This document shows, one piece after another, positions 36,083 to 48,803 of a stretch of DNA of 64,000 nucleotides. A program made the translations under genes and the position numbers. This DNA comes from Podaxis mareebaensis (taxonomy: Eukaryota; Basidiomycota; Agaricomycetes; Agaricales; Agaricaceae). The stretch covers positions 148,690 to 212,689 of the forward strand of contig JAEUWP010000140.1 of assembly GCA_018524725.1 (NCBI GenBank). Direction: 5' to 3'. The first letter of the stretch is position 1. Each line of letters opens with the position of its first letter. The notes below the pieces were generated by a model, which saw only the letters and a list, made by a program, of their open reading frames with translations, made no database searches and had not been told where the DNA came from.

Positions 36083-38910
36083 TCCCTTCCAATTAGGCCG
36101 GACACGTTCGTAAATTATACAAGACTTGTATCAGTAGAATCTAATTATAAAGCTGTATCCTCAAGTGTATGTATAGCATAAATCTCCTCGGGGCGTCATC
36201 AGATATTAGTATATAGTGGAGGATCTCATATCCGCACACCCGACATTTCAATTGAAAACCTAGGGCGCTCAACAATTTTCGGATTTGTTTCGAGTTCCAC
36301 TCCTACATGGGAGGAGAGTGATATTCGTGTCCACCCCCGCGGTTGCCGTTGCCTGATTCATAACTGATCTCAGGTATCCCAAAACGGTCTAAATGAGGTG
36401 AACAGTGCAACGAATATTTTGGCTGTTAGGATCGATATGGTAAGTAATCATCAAAAGAAGCAGCGCAACGCCATGAGAGTGGGAATTGCAAGATACATCC
36501 ACGGATTTTGACGGATGTTCATCAAAGGATGAAAACGGCCTTTGGGCACATACTGAGTTGAAGGTGACGATATGCCGTGGCCGGGCTCTTGAAAGGCTCT
36601 AAAGACCGAGGTAGAATCAGACCGAAGACAAGACTTCAACGCACCTCATCCCGTATCGCAAGGAAGAGCAGTGTCCCATCTTCAAGGATATTGGAAGTCC
36701 AAGAATGCTGAACAGAGAAGAAAAGGAGTCAGCATCCAAAATAGAACTGCCGATACAACGCCGAAGGAAAGTGACTCTGACCTTGTCAACGTAGTCGCAG
36801 ATGGTTGCACTGGTGCCACTAATACACTTGGGGACAGCCTCGCAAGCTGCAATGACGTCTTCGCCGTTCTTCTTCCTGTGTTCGAGCTTAAGGCCGGTGC
36901 CAGATGGACTATGTGGATATCTGAGCCCAGTAATGGCGACTGAGTCAGTCCGAGCAAGGCAGGGTGTCTAATGTACTGGGAAATGGCCGAGGTATCGAGG
37001 GACGTCATCGACGTTTGTGAGTTCATTCTTGGACTCCATATTTGGTAGGTTGAGTTGGGGGGACGCTAGGCGATCTATAGGTCATCTTAATGGTCGGAGA
37101 CGGAGGATTTCGGCTAGTCGTTGGTAGTGTAACCTGAAGCCAACGATTCGCGTTATACTTCAGAACTATTCCCGCCGGTTGCGGTACACTGCCAAAGACT
37201 TGAATAAACAAAGTCATTGGATAGGGGCAACTGAGTAATAGCATCTTGTGGTGGACAAGACAAATTCTGAGTATCGGGAACTTGAGGTTCACGTTCAAGG
37301 AGACTCAATGGCCGTCATCGATCGCACCGAAGTTGCCGGCTTACTAACAATCATCATCATGCTTCATCAACGAGTCGGAATGGGCTGCCGAGCTATTCCT
37401 GGTTTACACGAAACAGACTTAGTCGTTCTACTCTCAATTCTCTAGCACATAGCCTTCCGGAAGACAGGTGAGACGGATGATGGAATGTTCACTGACTCTG
37501 TGGTTAAGGTGTCAACGTCAGGCTCAACGTCGAGCCCTCTTGATATCTCGTCGTGATATCCATCATGACCCGGAATCACGTCATCAGATCAGTTTGCTGT
37601 CGTTTGAGCTTGAAGGTAGCATGTTAGACATGTGGTGAGAGGAAGTGAGACCGGAAGACAACTTATGATACCGTAGTATTTGGGGACCACACTCATCATT
37701 GCAGCTGGCCCGCGCTCATCTTATACTACTGAAAGCTCAACATGAATGTTCATCACTATCACAAGAACTGAGACCCTATGTAGTTAAACTTAAAAGTAGT
37801 GTCCATTTATGACATGATTTGTGGCTCTAAAAATAGCTTGTCATTATTGATATATCGACTTCGATGGGGAGTTGAGCTCTTCCACATGTTCTGTACTATA
37901 TACATCCTTGACCATGAAGTAGTACTGATCCTATAACGGTGAGCCGCCTCACCGCGTAGCAACTTACCTGAGCTAGCTCCTGCATTACTTCATCGGTGAA
38001 CGCCGGACACTGAGGTTTCGCGACGTACCAAGCTCTCACAGATGTTCAACTTGCCATCCTTCCATTCGTCACCGCCATACTAGAAATACCTTACAATCAT
38101 TCCGTGGAAGTCATTGTAAAGTTTGAGAAGGGCCAGGGGTGGTACTTTCTTGCTCCCTTTGGCACCATATCTGGTCCAATAAGAGCTTTTGGATTTCATG
38201 TATATCCTAGCAGCGATTCACATTTCGGCTGTATTTTTGTTCTTGCCTCGGGTCACGGAGGGGTTTTTCTGCGGATGATAGGCTGATATTGTATTTGGGG
38301 TGTACTTCCAGTTGCTTTGCCGTAAGCTACACCTGTCTTGTTAACCCTTAGAACAAGTGCATACTGGGAGCTTTGTGACCAACAACGGTGCCCGTGAATT
38401 ATGCTGGTTTGGGCGCTAGTGGTGCTGATCAACGTCCGGATATCCCGCCGCACTGGCCTGGACAAAGAAAGACAAGGCATCAAGAATGGGAGTGTGCGTC
38501 AGCATCAGTTAGATGCCATGGAGTATGGAAGAACCACATTTGGTTTCTTTAATTTGAACTTCCAAGAAGGCTGGGGGGAGGAGTAAGGCTTGAAGGTTCT
38601 GTAAACGAATTCCAAACCGAGAATCAACGATTCTATCTGATGGAGGAAGGGGGATCATGAAAGGCGTAGTCCACCCATCATTATGACGTATATTTGAGAT
38701 ATGTTGAGATCAGCCAGGTAACTAGAGTAAAGGATTTGCCCAGGGTTGCAATGTACGATTGATCAACGAGGAACGCACGTAAAACAGTCTCGCTCGGGAG
38801 TGGATTCTGGAGTGACGCCGGAGTTTGCAAAGGTGAATGGAGGGCAGGTGGGGAGAGGGCAACCGGCTGACTAAGGGTTGATCGGGAACATGTGAATACG
38901 ATAGCCGGCG
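36083..38910. other. Gene-poor region with a GH10 relic
   Basis: About 2.8 kb with no intact gene. Besides the xylanase relic at 36690-37015 only short frames are present, and none has a recognisable domain. The end is the promoter of the tail-anchored protein gene. Confidence 0.55.
36690..37015 (-). pseudogene. Decayed GH10 xylanase fragment
   Basis: The minus strand reads, with frame breaks, the C-terminal core of a GH10 enzyme: NVDDVPRYLGHFP (compare [12 protein letters not shown]), VAITGLR (nucleophile motif VAITELD with Glu lost), LKLEHRKKNGEDVIAACEAV (compare KLEQQKKDYRTVIQACKNV), CISGTSATICDYVDK before an intron donor, then HSWTS (compare YSWVP). The opposite strand to the intact copies, and about 5 kb away, suggests transposition or inversion of an old copy. 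Confidence 0.68.
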
Positions 38911-40518
38911 GTGGACCATGACCAAAACGCTGTACTTGCGTTCATCTCCCTCTCCTCATCGTTCCCTGCAGTGCCGCCTGCAATGCCCACAACGACGGCC
39001 ACTCTTACTCACAACGGCCCAGCGCGTGTCTCACTCAAGACCGTCGTCATCCCGTCCTGTGTCTCCAAGTCGTCCGCACTTTCGCCTACGCCATCCATGT
39101 CCTCGCAGTCGATGCCCGCGAGCTCTGCAGCCACTCTGCGATCCTTGTACAATCGCGCCACACGCGCATTTCTTCACAGGGATATACGGCTGACGTACAC
39201 CCTATTGGAGGCCGCGTTTGCCATTCTACGGCCACCGCCCACGTCCATCCCAGACACATTCACAGATGACCGCCGGAAGTGGGATATCCTACGCATCACA
39301 CTAGAATCTACAGTATATGCCACCAACCACTCACAAACTGAGAAAGCGGCTCTTCCGGACCCCCTCCATGCAAATCTGTCAGAGACTCCGCATGCGCTCA
39401 TCTCAAAGTTTTACAACCGCACCCTGTCGCTCTTTACGCCCGCGGATTCTGTAATGCCAGGTCCAAACGCCGCGTATATTCCTCCTCAGGTCTTGGCAAC
39501 ACTTGTGCTTGCTAGCCTAAGAGTGGAGTGTCCTGACCTTGGTCGAGTCATCATCGAGGACTGGTTGGCCAGGAGGGATCCTATCCCAATCTCCGTGGAC
39601 GAGGGGACGGATGGGTATGCCAAGATTTTGGACTTGTATTGCTTGCATGTCCTGCCAAAACTACAACAGTGGGACTATGCGTTTGAGTTTCTTGAATACG
39701 AGAGTGAGCTTTCGCCCAAAACGCGCGGGGTATGGAGCACCGTTATAATTATAAATGACTGTTACTAATCCCCCTTCGAACAGCGGATGAAATCACAACT
39801 CAAAACTCTGCATGCTCAATCCTCATCATCCCACAGTTCCCCACGATCCTTCCCTCTACAAGATAACTTCGATTCTGCAACTCCTCGTCCTCATTCGCCC
39901 GCACCTTCCTCTTCATCCTCCTCATCACTATCTACCACTTCGACCCACACAGTTGTACCAACAAACCGCGCCAATGGTCTGGCGCACACACACTCCCGCT
40001 CTTCCTCCAATTCATCCAAAAGTGACGCGACAGCCCGAGCGGCTGCCCAACGTCGCAACCCTCGTCTTCCTTCCCTCCAAGCTCAAAATGGACATGCTCG
40101 TTCATCCAACTCGCGTACACGAAAATCGCGGACGGAATCATCATCAAGCACATCCGTAGTACGACCCTCCACTTTTCCTCGCGCTCCTCCGGTTGCCCAG
40201 TCAACCGCTGTCAATCGCTTGAGCACCTACTCTCTGGTGAAAGCAGCAATTGAACCGTATCTGACGACAGGTCGCCTGACCACGTTATTCCTGCTTTTCG
40301 TGGTGCTGCCGCTTGCGAGCTTCTTGATCAGGAAGCGGAGAAGGGCAGCAAGGATCGCAAATGCGGGTGGGGCAGGAGGGGTTGCCGCAATCACGAATGC
40401 GGAATTGGTGCGGCGGCGGTTAGGTGGTGTTGAGGCTGGATTGTTGAGGCGAGTTTGGGGAGAGGTGGTCAGAGCTGTAACTGATACGGTCAAGATGGCT
40501 GGAAGTGGGCTAGTATGA
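38911..40518 (+). CDS. Tail-anchored helical-repeat protein, possibly Pex26/Pex15-like
   Basis: Two exons (38911-39729, 39784-40518) encode about 517 residues. The N-terminal half is helical (LYNRATRAFLHRDIRLTYT and following, YIPPQVLATLVLASLRVE, LHVLPKLQQWDYAFEFLEY), resembling the TPR-like fold of Pex26/Pex15, the peroxisomal anchor for Pex1/Pex6. The middle is a long Ser/Pro/Arg-rich low-complexity linker. Near the end one strong membrane segment (LTTLFLLFVVLPLASFLI) is followed by RKRRR and about 60 further residues. The assignment to Pex26 is inference from architecture and not from conserved motifs. A second Met at 38983 (MPTTTATLT) could be the true start. Confidence 0.6.
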
Positions 40519-41425
40519 AATATCAACCATCGTTCACCTTTGACTTGGTGCTCTGAGCACGTCTGGTCTTGTTCCGCCCGGTTATATTATTTAGACACTT
40601 GTTCATTTTTTTGGATTAATACCATAGGCTATTCCTTTTATTGAACACCCCAGTGTTCTTGTTCTTGAATTTATTGATTTCGCTCCGTAAGTAATATTCC
40701 TTGATTGTGGTGCATGACTTGGACAAGGAAGAGATTACTATATTAAGGTTTTCGCCGGGACGTGTAGGTGTTTCTCCGGGTCAGGTAATATATACCCACA
40801 GGCTATAAATAAACATGGAGGGAGTCTATCCATGACAAGGAAAGAATAAGGAAGAGCAAGAGTAGGCCCGTCGTTGAAGCATATTGGCCATGCACGAAGC
40901 AGTGGCGCGCGCAACCGGTGTTGCGCTATGAGGACAATGACTGCCTTCAACAGCACCTGGCGAAGCTATATCAATCATGAAACGACGACGCTGGTGTCCC
41001 TTTAAAAGACAATGAATGGCTTTACGATCCCGTACTAACGCTGCAAGAGCGTTTGAGCATTGAGCACTTCAAGGACTGATCCACACGTCCCACTAAATGG
41101 TCCTACGCTTGGTTGGAAGGCTTATTACTCAATCAGAATGTGCATATATGAAGCGCTATACCGACCCTACGTCTCAAGTGAAATTCCCTGACTGAGTGTT
41201 TGATTCCCTGACTGCCTCGTGGTGATCCCAACACAGCGCGTACTCCCGAGTCCCGCCCGCCCCATAAAACCTTGTCAGGTTCGATTGGTAGGTAGGTTGT
41301 GCTTTGTACTCTCTCCTGTTCTTCCTCCTCCTCACCTTTAGTCGTACCTTTAGTCTCTCCGTGAACCTCTTCCTGTTTTTTAAAAAAACACTCGTGACAC
41401 CTTTTTATTTCTGAAGTTCAGCGAG
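40519..41425. other. Intergenic, tail-anchored protein / DnaJ
   Basis: About 900 bases; a T-rich 3' flank first, then a pyrimidine-rich leader (41310-41400) before the J-protein start. No coding signal. Confidence 0.6.
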
Positions 41426-43085
41426 ATGAGCCCCTATGATGTTTTGGAGGTTTCGTCGAGGGCGACGGAGGAGGAGGTTCGCGCGGCTTATAGGGTTATG
41501 GTGTGTTATAATTTTCTGGATGGATATTGGTACCAGGAGCTTATTTAACGTTGTAGGCGAAGAAGTGGCATCCGGATAGGAAACTTGACGATCAGGAGAC
41601 AGCGACGAAAAAGTTTATGGAGGTACTTGTCTTTGCCTTTAGCGAACCGAGACTCGGAACTAAGCGGGTTCATAGATTAGTGCTGCGTACCGAGCGATTC
41701 TTCGTGAACGTCGCCGTGAGGCGAGGAGGCAGTCACCTTCATCTTCATCTTCACCGCAAAAATCCAACTCGGCATCTTCGAATTCTGATTCGCCTGACGA
41801 CGGTCATCGTTCCTCTCGTTCGAGGACAAGGCAAAATGAGGAAAAGGATACTACGAAATTGACGCACTCGAGTGACAGGACCGAAAACGTGGACCGATCT
41901 CGCCATAATAGTGGACGTAAGGAGGGAGAGTCCTCAAGTGAAAAGTCGAGTTCGGAAAGGTCTCAAAGCTCGTCGAGACCATCTTCGTCGTCTTCACGAA
42001 AATCTTCGTCCTCATCCTCATCTTCAACGTCCTCGTCTTCCCGGTCCTCGTCAAAATCTAGTTCTTACAAAAGCGACGGATCGCGCGAAAACCTCAGTAC
42101 TGCCTCCAGTCGCACTTCTGTCCAATCATCATCTACGGACAGCCTTCCAGAACAAACACAAAAACATCATCACAGGGAACATTACGCTCAACGACCGGAT
42201 ACCAACGACAGCACGCCTTCGTTTACGTCTTATACATCATCTGAAGTCTCAGCTTACGACAATCCAGAAATTACACCGCCTGAGGAGTTGCGTAACGAGC
42301 CTTGTGGCGAATGCCCCAAAACGGCTGCTGATGGCCCCAACCCCAAGCCGACTACGCCTTCACCCCCAGGCAGACCTCCAGATGAAAAAACCGGGTCGAG
42401 TCGACGTAAGGATCCCAAGATGCGCAAGGGCGAAGACGAGCACGAAGACAGGACGCTGATACCTGAGTATGATAGTCCCCTCGCACGCGCGGTTGGTTTG
42501 TCCAAGGAGTGGACGTATACTGTTCGTCTTACCCTTGATGAACTTTTTCATGGGAAGAAGCTTCGGTTCCGCGTTGTGAGATGCAAGCTCGACGGGAAAC
42601 GGAAAACCGTGATTTTGGATGTGAACGTTCCACCTGGGAGTGTGCATGGGACGCAGATCATCTTCCGAGGGGCCGGGCACGAGAGGAAGGATGGTACGAG
42701 GCAGGATATTGTGTTTATTATTGAAGAAGCGAAGCATGATCGGTTTGTGAGGGTGAAGGAGGATTTGATGTTGGATGTGAGGTTGCCGTGGGTCGAAGGG
42801 TTGAAAAAGGAGCCGGGTGTGGTTTATGTGAAGGGGATTGATGGGAAGGAGTCGATGTTTGAGGTGGACTTTAGGAAGGATGGTGATGTGACGGGGAGTG
42901 CGGTGTTTCCTGGGGCTGGGATGCCAGTTCCAGGGACGGAGAGAAGGGGGAAGTTGGTTGTAAGGTGAGTTGCTGCTTGCTTTGGTGTGGTGTGCGCGTG
43001 GATTGATTGTGTGGGTAGATGGGAGATTTACATGCCTTCGACTCCATCTCGGTGGGAGGCGTTCAAGCAGGCATTGCATCTGTGA
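41426..43085 (+). CDS. J-domain (DNAJB-type) co-chaperone
   Basis: Hsp40 co-chaperone of about 498 residues in four exons: 41426-41500, 41557-41622, 41676-42964, 43019-43085. The J domain is encoded by the first three exons: MSPYDVLEVSSRATEEEV, KKWHPDRKL with the HPD that stimulates Hsp70 ATPase, and FMEISAAYRAILRERRREA. A long Ser/Arg/Lys-rich low-complexity linker follows, with almost pure Ser runs. The C-terminal substrate-binding part shows WTYTVRLTLDELFHGKKL, DVNVPPGSVHGTQIIFRG, HDRFVRVKEDLMLDVRLPW and VFPGAGMPVPGTERRGKLVV. There is no zinc-finger (CXXCXGXG) region, so it is type II. The last exon supplies WEIYMPSTPSRWEAFKQAL. Confidence 0.92.
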
Positions 43086-43394
43086 TATTTGATGATGATG
43101 GACTCTGGGACTCTTTTTTTCTCTACCTTAGGACCATACTGTAGCATATACACAGGTGTCACGTTTCTCTGGGCTTTTACTCTCGATCATAATGTCATTT
43201 TTCGCGTTCTGGCTTAATTGCATCAGGGTTGACCCTGAGGGTGGGGAAGGTTATTTTGGGAGTATGCCCGAAAGCGGCAGGTGGTAATAAGGAGGGTGTC
43301 GGGACAAACAAAGGCCAACCGACCCTGTATTTCGTTTGTTTTCTTGTTGATCCCTTTCCACGCGTCTTTTCCATTCTTCGTCTCCGTTACCGAA
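43086..43394. other. Intergenic, DnaJ / RAI1
   Basis: 309 bases with the DnaJ 3' flank and the RAI1 promoter; nothing else seen. Confidence 0.6.
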
Positions 43395-45044
43395 ATGAGC
43401 CTCAAACGCGATAGAGATGATCAGGCCCACGTCGAACAGATCCACGAGGCCAAGAGGCAAAGATCCGAGGTGCGGGATACGCGCGAACCGGGAGGGCAAG
43501 ACGCTCTCGAAAGAAAACAAGGACAAGAACAAATACTGTTATATCCGGATACAACGAAACCGCTTTCACGGACTGTTGCCCAGACTCCATTCCAGCAGCC
43601 TACACAGCTTACGACATTTTCGTATTCGGAAGACAGAGTGCTGGCGTTTGATAATTCGGCACTGAGGTACTATGTTGAGCCACCGCGTGGTGCGAAGCTC
43701 AATTATGGATATGAGAAGTGGGTCAAGCAGGTGGAGGAACGCGGGAGGATTGATAGCTTGTTGAGGGCGCTTTCGCGGGTGCGGAGGGACCCCGCGCGTC
43801 AAGGCGCAGTGAAGGAGCTGGGTGTGGTCAGTTGGCGAGGTGTTATGACCAAGTGAGTTGTGTGTTGTTGATCTTTTTGCTTTAATTTCTAGCTTAATTC
43901 GGGGAGGATACTGACAGCGCCATATGAAGAGCGGGACGGCTGGGAATTGAACGTGATGAACGTGAATGGGACTTTGTATTTGGAAGAGTATGTGTCTGAT
44001 ACGCGCGTTCAAGACAAGTGAGTGGCGTTTTTTACCCTGGTGGCTTAGTGTTTTGTGACGGGAGTTAATATTCGACTATTAGGCAGAATATGAATGCGAG
44101 GCAATTAATGCAGACGTATTACGGCTACGCTTTCGAGTCTTATTGCACCGCCGATACACCGCGTCGACCAAACCCAGATCCGACATCGCGTGTCCCCTTT
44201 GGGTGGGGTGGGGATGTGAACAACAATGTTCAGTGGTGTAGCGTGGTGCGGACCAAGCTCGGCAATACACGTATATTGATTGGGGGTGAAGTAGACTGCG
44301 TTCGAGGTAAGCTGTCAGTCGAAGATGCAATGCCGCAGCTAGGCTGAGTTAATCGGCGTTGGAATAGACAAGTACACGGGGCAGCCAGACACGTTTGTAG
44401 AGCTCAAGACGTCGCTCACGATCCGTGGACCACATGACGAGGCACGGTTTGAAAAGTGAGCAGTCAAGCAGTGACTCTGTTTGACAAGCGACTTACGCCT
44501 TGCCAAGGAAACTGCTCAAGTTCTATTTTCAATCGTTTCTATTGGGGGTTCCTGTGAGTCGCAATGCCTAGATTTGCAGCATGTGCTAATGGTACATTAT
44601 GGTATGAATTAGGAAATTATTGTGGGATTTCGGACACCTGCCGGTGTTGTAAGCATGGTGCAACCATTCAAAACAGTCGAGATACCACGTCTTGTACGCG
44701 GCAAGCCTGGTGCATGGGACCCGTTGCTGTGTCTTGATTGGGGCAACCGATTCTTGACATTTCTACGGGATTCCATTATGGCGGACTCTCCAGGTGATGA
44801 TATGTCGTCCGGACCGAAAGTGTGGAGAGTGTCATTTTCTCCTGGGACAGGGATCAAGCTGCGTTGTTTAGACGGGATGGAGATGGCGGATGTAGTACAT
44901 GGCGAAGACAGGGTTGGATTCCTGCCACGGTGGTACTGGGATGAGATAGGTATGTAGAAGGAGAAGAGAGGTGGACTGATTTGTCGGGATATTTACCCAG
45001 GTACTGAGCCAATTGAGGGCGAGGAGTTGATGTCATTCGTATGA
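43395..45044 (+). CDS. RAI1: RAI1/DXO decapping nuclease
   Basis: Rai1/DXO/Dom3Z family enzyme (435 residues) that removes incomplete or NAD caps and supports the 5'-3' exonuclease Rat1 in the nucleus. Seven exons: 43395-43852, 43907-44017, 44083-44306, 44368-44455, 44508-44553, 44613-44949, 45001-45044; phases close. Motifs: basic N-terminus MSLKRDRDDQAH, PYEERDGWELNVMNVNGTLY, TYYGYAFESYCT, the catalytic GGEVDCVRDKY (first acidic ligands), VELKTSLT (Glu-x-Lys), KKLLKFYFQSFLLGVPEIIV, GFRTPAGVV and the C-terminal FSPGTGIKLRCL. The spacing of acidic residues looks intact, so it is likely active. The next gene starts 400 bases downstream. Confidence 0.94.
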
Positions 45045-45443
45045 TTCTACCAGATTCTGCCGAGTCATCTGATCCTGATCAGATAGACCTCCTTGCGTTC
45101 TTCCTTCGGAGAATCCTCATCTGCCCGCACAAAACACGTCCAGCACTGCCAGCGCGTCTGCAGGCCAGCGTTCTCGCCAGCATTCTGCGGAGCATCGCCT
45201 GCATATTTATTTACAAAACAGCCGGTGCAGTGGACCGGCGGAGGCGCTTGGAAGCCGAAACCCGGAAATTGCCGATACGCGTCGTCGCGTTTGACAGGGC
45301 TTAGCTCCCAAGCACACCCACACTCTCCTCACTACTTACTCAGCCACCAACGCGAATCTCGACGTCCTCCACCCTTCCTCTTCGCCGTCCTCAGTGACGA
45401 GCGCTCTACATCACCAGCAACAGCTGTCCACCCCACACGCGTC
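45045..45443. other. Intergenic, RAI1 / Whi5-like
   Basis: About 400 bases carrying the promoter of the Whi5-like gene. It stays open in two plus frames as shadow frames; no independent gene is supported. Confidence 0.5.
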
Positions 45444-47420
45444 ATGGCGACCCCAACATCCTCCGCCACGTCCCCCTCTCCACCTATGCCTTATCTCTCC
45501 CATGGTCAAATCACAGACCAGTCCCCACCCTGCTCGCCCCTTGACTCCCACGAACGAGAAATGAGGAAGAAGGCCGTCCAAAAGTTCCTCGCAAGGGCTG
45601 AAATATCCATGGTACGTTCACTCTGCTCCTCTGCGACGCGTCGTTCTGCGCGTGAGGCCTTTCGACGTGATGCCAAATCCCATCATGTGGGGTCCGGTAC
45701 GGGTAGTCCTGACCCGTTTCCATGCTCACGCTGTCCGCACGACTCAACTCGGCCACTTCTCCTATCTCCTGTGAAACCCTAAACCCCCATGCTCACACAC
45801 AATCCACAGGTAACTCGTGCTCTGCGTGCGCGCTTGTCTTATGCCTCATACAAGGCTACCCACAACATCTCCCATGTCCCCCTCCGCGAACTCGAAGGCC
45901 AGCTCCTGAGCCAGAATCAAGTCCCCTCCTTCAACCGCACCATCGCCGCGAAGCGCAAGCCCGGAACTTCCAACACTCATTTTAGCAACGCCTCCATTTC
46001 ACCATCTAGTGCAACTGGCGCCGGCGCCTCCGTTGCTCGAAGGGGTGTCTCGAACAGCATGCCCCCTCCAGCTTCAACCTCTTCCCCTCGCACACATTAC
46101 TCCACTATTAGCGGATCTTCGACCGGCACGGGTAACCGGTCCTCTGCGGCCTCTGGGAGAAGTTCTGCTAGCGGACAAAGCTTGTACACGTCCATTTTGG
46201 CCCCACCCACCCCAGTTGCGCGAACTGTTCATAATGCTAATGATCCACCCGTTCCTCCTCCTTCGCGGCCTACCCCATCACCGAGGGTCCGTACGGTCAA
46301 ACCATCACCGAAGTCAGCTGCTGATGGCAGTCGCACCCATTCTAAATCCAAACAACCCGACAAAAAGACTCTAACTTCACCGGAAAAACGCAAAGCTAAA
46401 CGTGCGTCTCTCGGTAAAGGCAAGGAGAAACAACGAAGCCATGACCTAGACGCTGATGGCGACGTTGACATGAAGGCGGCCGCCACCCTCACTTCATTAC
46501 TCCTGAATCATCGGTCTTCTATCCACGGAAGCGCCTCATCCCCGAGATCAAGTATTGATGGCTCTGAAACCGGCTCTACCTATTCGTATTCCCATTTCGC
46601 TCAGAGCTCTGCCCGATCAACATCGGCCGCGAGTCCCCCAGGCTCAATTTCTTCCGTGACCACAATGACAGGCACTGATTCATCGTACCGACAGCAGACA
46701 CCGCCTTCAGGCCCCCCACCTGCCACTGTCCAACATTCGACGCCACGGCCTGCGCCTACAGATAATGAAGCAGCAGACCTTATGTTATTCCTTGCGACCT
46801 CTCCGTCGCCTGCCCGACCTACCCCTAAACCCAGGGATCCTTCTACTTACCGCTCCCTCGGTAGTGATTCGACCGCCTTGCGAAGCAAGGGGCGTATTCT
46901 CTTCCCCTCTTCTAGCGCTCCAGACGTGATGGTTCAGGATGACACGCCGGCCGTCAACTCTAGAGGGCAGGCGACACTAGCGCGAGGAAGTGACGGCACC
47001 TACACTTTGACTACTTCCAGTACCGGTAGTGATATGGGTTCTCGAAATAGTGGAAGTTTACATGGTTCTCGAACGCCGTCGTTCTCGGCTGCGCCGGACC
47101 AACTGTTACCACCCCCCTCCTTACCTCCACCGTCCCGTATGCCGGAGAGTCCGCTGCGAAAAGACGTACCGCAGAGCCCGAAGACAATATACAGTTCTGG
47201 GGGAACGACGGATTTCAATTTTAACGAATTTATCAACGCCTCTCCGTCTCCGTCTAGGGGACCGCCTACCCACAAACCGAACTTGAGCCTACGAGCAGAC
47301 GTGGGAAGGAAGCTATTTGAAGAAGAGCAACTACGTCATTCAATGGGTCTCGCCCAGAGTCCTGGTAAAAGGCACGATGGCCGGAGTTTGGGCGCGGGGA
47401 TTGACATTGCGCATACATGA
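45444..47420 (+). CDS. Whi5/Nrm1-like protein, putative G1/S repressor
   Basis: 592 residues in two exons (45444-45611, 45810-47420; intron 198 nt, unusually long here). Near the N-terminus, across the intron, lies KAVQKFLARAEISMVTRAL, then RARLSYASYKATHNISHVPL with RELE, which fits the short Whi5/Nrm1 core that binds SBF/MBF in yeast. The rest is Ser/Pro-rich and disordered, with very many SP and TP dipeptides (candidate CDK sites) and a basic patch (SPEKRKAKRASLGKGKEKQ) that could be a nuclear signal. The C-terminus has a second conserved-looking block, DFNFNEFINASPSPSRG and RADVGRKLFEEEQLRHSMG. Assignment rests on one short motif, so moderate confidence. Confidence 0.55.
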
Positions 47421-48803
47421 TGTGCTGTGCCGATGTTGGTCTACCAAGAAAGGGAGTCATCGTTACGATACACGACTGGCCACGACTCGATGACGATGAG
47501 CATGCATTTTTTTCGTCAATCTTTTATTTTCCCCTTGCTCGCCAAGTTTCTTGTATCAACGGGATTTGTCTGCAATTGTACCACCACCCACGCCATCCAA
47601 CCTGTGCAAAACATCTTCATCCCCTCTTTTTTTCCATCGTGTCTCTTGTGTTCACCCACTGCAACCCACCAATTTTTTTTCTCTTTAGCCCCGAATATCA
47701 CTGTATCGCTTTCAACAAGTTTCAACAGCCTCCCATCCATGATCCTTACTTCTCGTGCTGCATCTAACCCACTTCTCACACTGGAACCCGGTCGACCAGG
47801 ATTACCACTGTTATACATGCCTTCAATATCGCCGTGATACGGTTCCGAGGATGGACGGTCTTGTCAAATTTGTGATCACTATCTCGTATTTGTTCTGATC
47901 CTCTCTGTCTCCAAGTTGTTTCTATATCTGTGACCTCTTCTCTTTTGCCTATACGAATATTTCTCCTTAGCATTTGTTTTATTTGTCTGTTCTTCTCTCT
48001 TACTCTTTCTCTCCGTTCTCTGCCGTTTCTTGTGTATCATGTATATATAGGAAGGGTTATGTCATTTCTCATCTTCTGCCTCGTTTTATATTCTTCACGC
48101 TTTTATGTTATTCCCACTTCTCGTGTTTGTATTCTTCGTTCCGTCACATCTCTGTTTCCGTCCCCTGTGCGTCATATCTATCTAAGTATGATAGACTTTC
48201 ACCACCCTTTCCTTGTCTGTTTATCTCTTTCTGCGAGCTTGATTTCCTCCTTCCAATCTTTTCGATTTGTAAATAACGAACAGCGCTGTCGTCACTTATT
48301 TATTGTTGGTACTTGGTAAGTACTGAAGTGTAAGCTTAGGTGGTTCTTGAACTTGTGTACGATAGTTCGAATGCAATGCAAATAGGAATCGACGAATCAT
48401 TAGGCACTATTGTGGGACTCGAGGTCTGCTGAGATTGACAGATTAACGTCACGTCAGGGTGGCCGGGTCACACACTAGCACATCTGATGATCAACAACAC
48501 CTTATCTTGTACTCGCTTGACGTTGTCCTCTGCAACCTTGTAGCCACTGCTACTCGCCTCGCAGCTACCTCGCGCGCGAGCGCATTCCAAACGCCAGTGA
48601 AACGCTGCGGGTGGTGTTGCATTCATTGACTCCTTCATCTTTTGGATCCCCCAGAATCAATTACTAGTTCCTCGAGGGGACGGTGCACCTGCACCAGAGA
48701 CTAAACACTTGGGGTATATATAAAGCCTACTACTATTCCACGGGTGTTGGGTGTATATGCTAGCCTAAGTCTCCGCGCTCACCGTCGTACTTGAAGCCTG
48801 AAG
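47421..48803. other. Intergenic, T-rich
   Basis: 1.4 kb. The first 850 bases are strongly pyrimidine-rich on the plus strand, giving long plus frames of low complexity that I regard as a long 3' untranslated or flanking region, not genes. The rest is the promoter of the SUR7/PalI gene, with TATATATAAA at about 48715. Confidence 0.55.

Noticed and set aside
36451..36639. Short minus frame that seemed like a methyltransferase remnant
   Set aside because: The R-H-P motif seen nearby belongs to a wrong frame of the GH10 relic; no methyltransferase motifs are present.
42360..43079. 239-codon minus frame opposite the DnaJ gene
   Set aside because: Shadow frame of the J-protein coding exon; the plus strand carries clear domain motifs.
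45093..45782. 229-codon plus frame overlapping the Whi5-like start
   Set aside because: It is out of frame with the conserved exon and is explained as a shadow plus leader; the ATG at 45444 splices correctly to the conserved core.
47417..48319. Overlapping plus frames of 100-136 codons downstream of the Whi5-like gene
   Set aside because: Composition is C/T-rich low complexity (Phe, Leu, Ser, Cys), typical of a pyrimidine-rich flank rather than protein.
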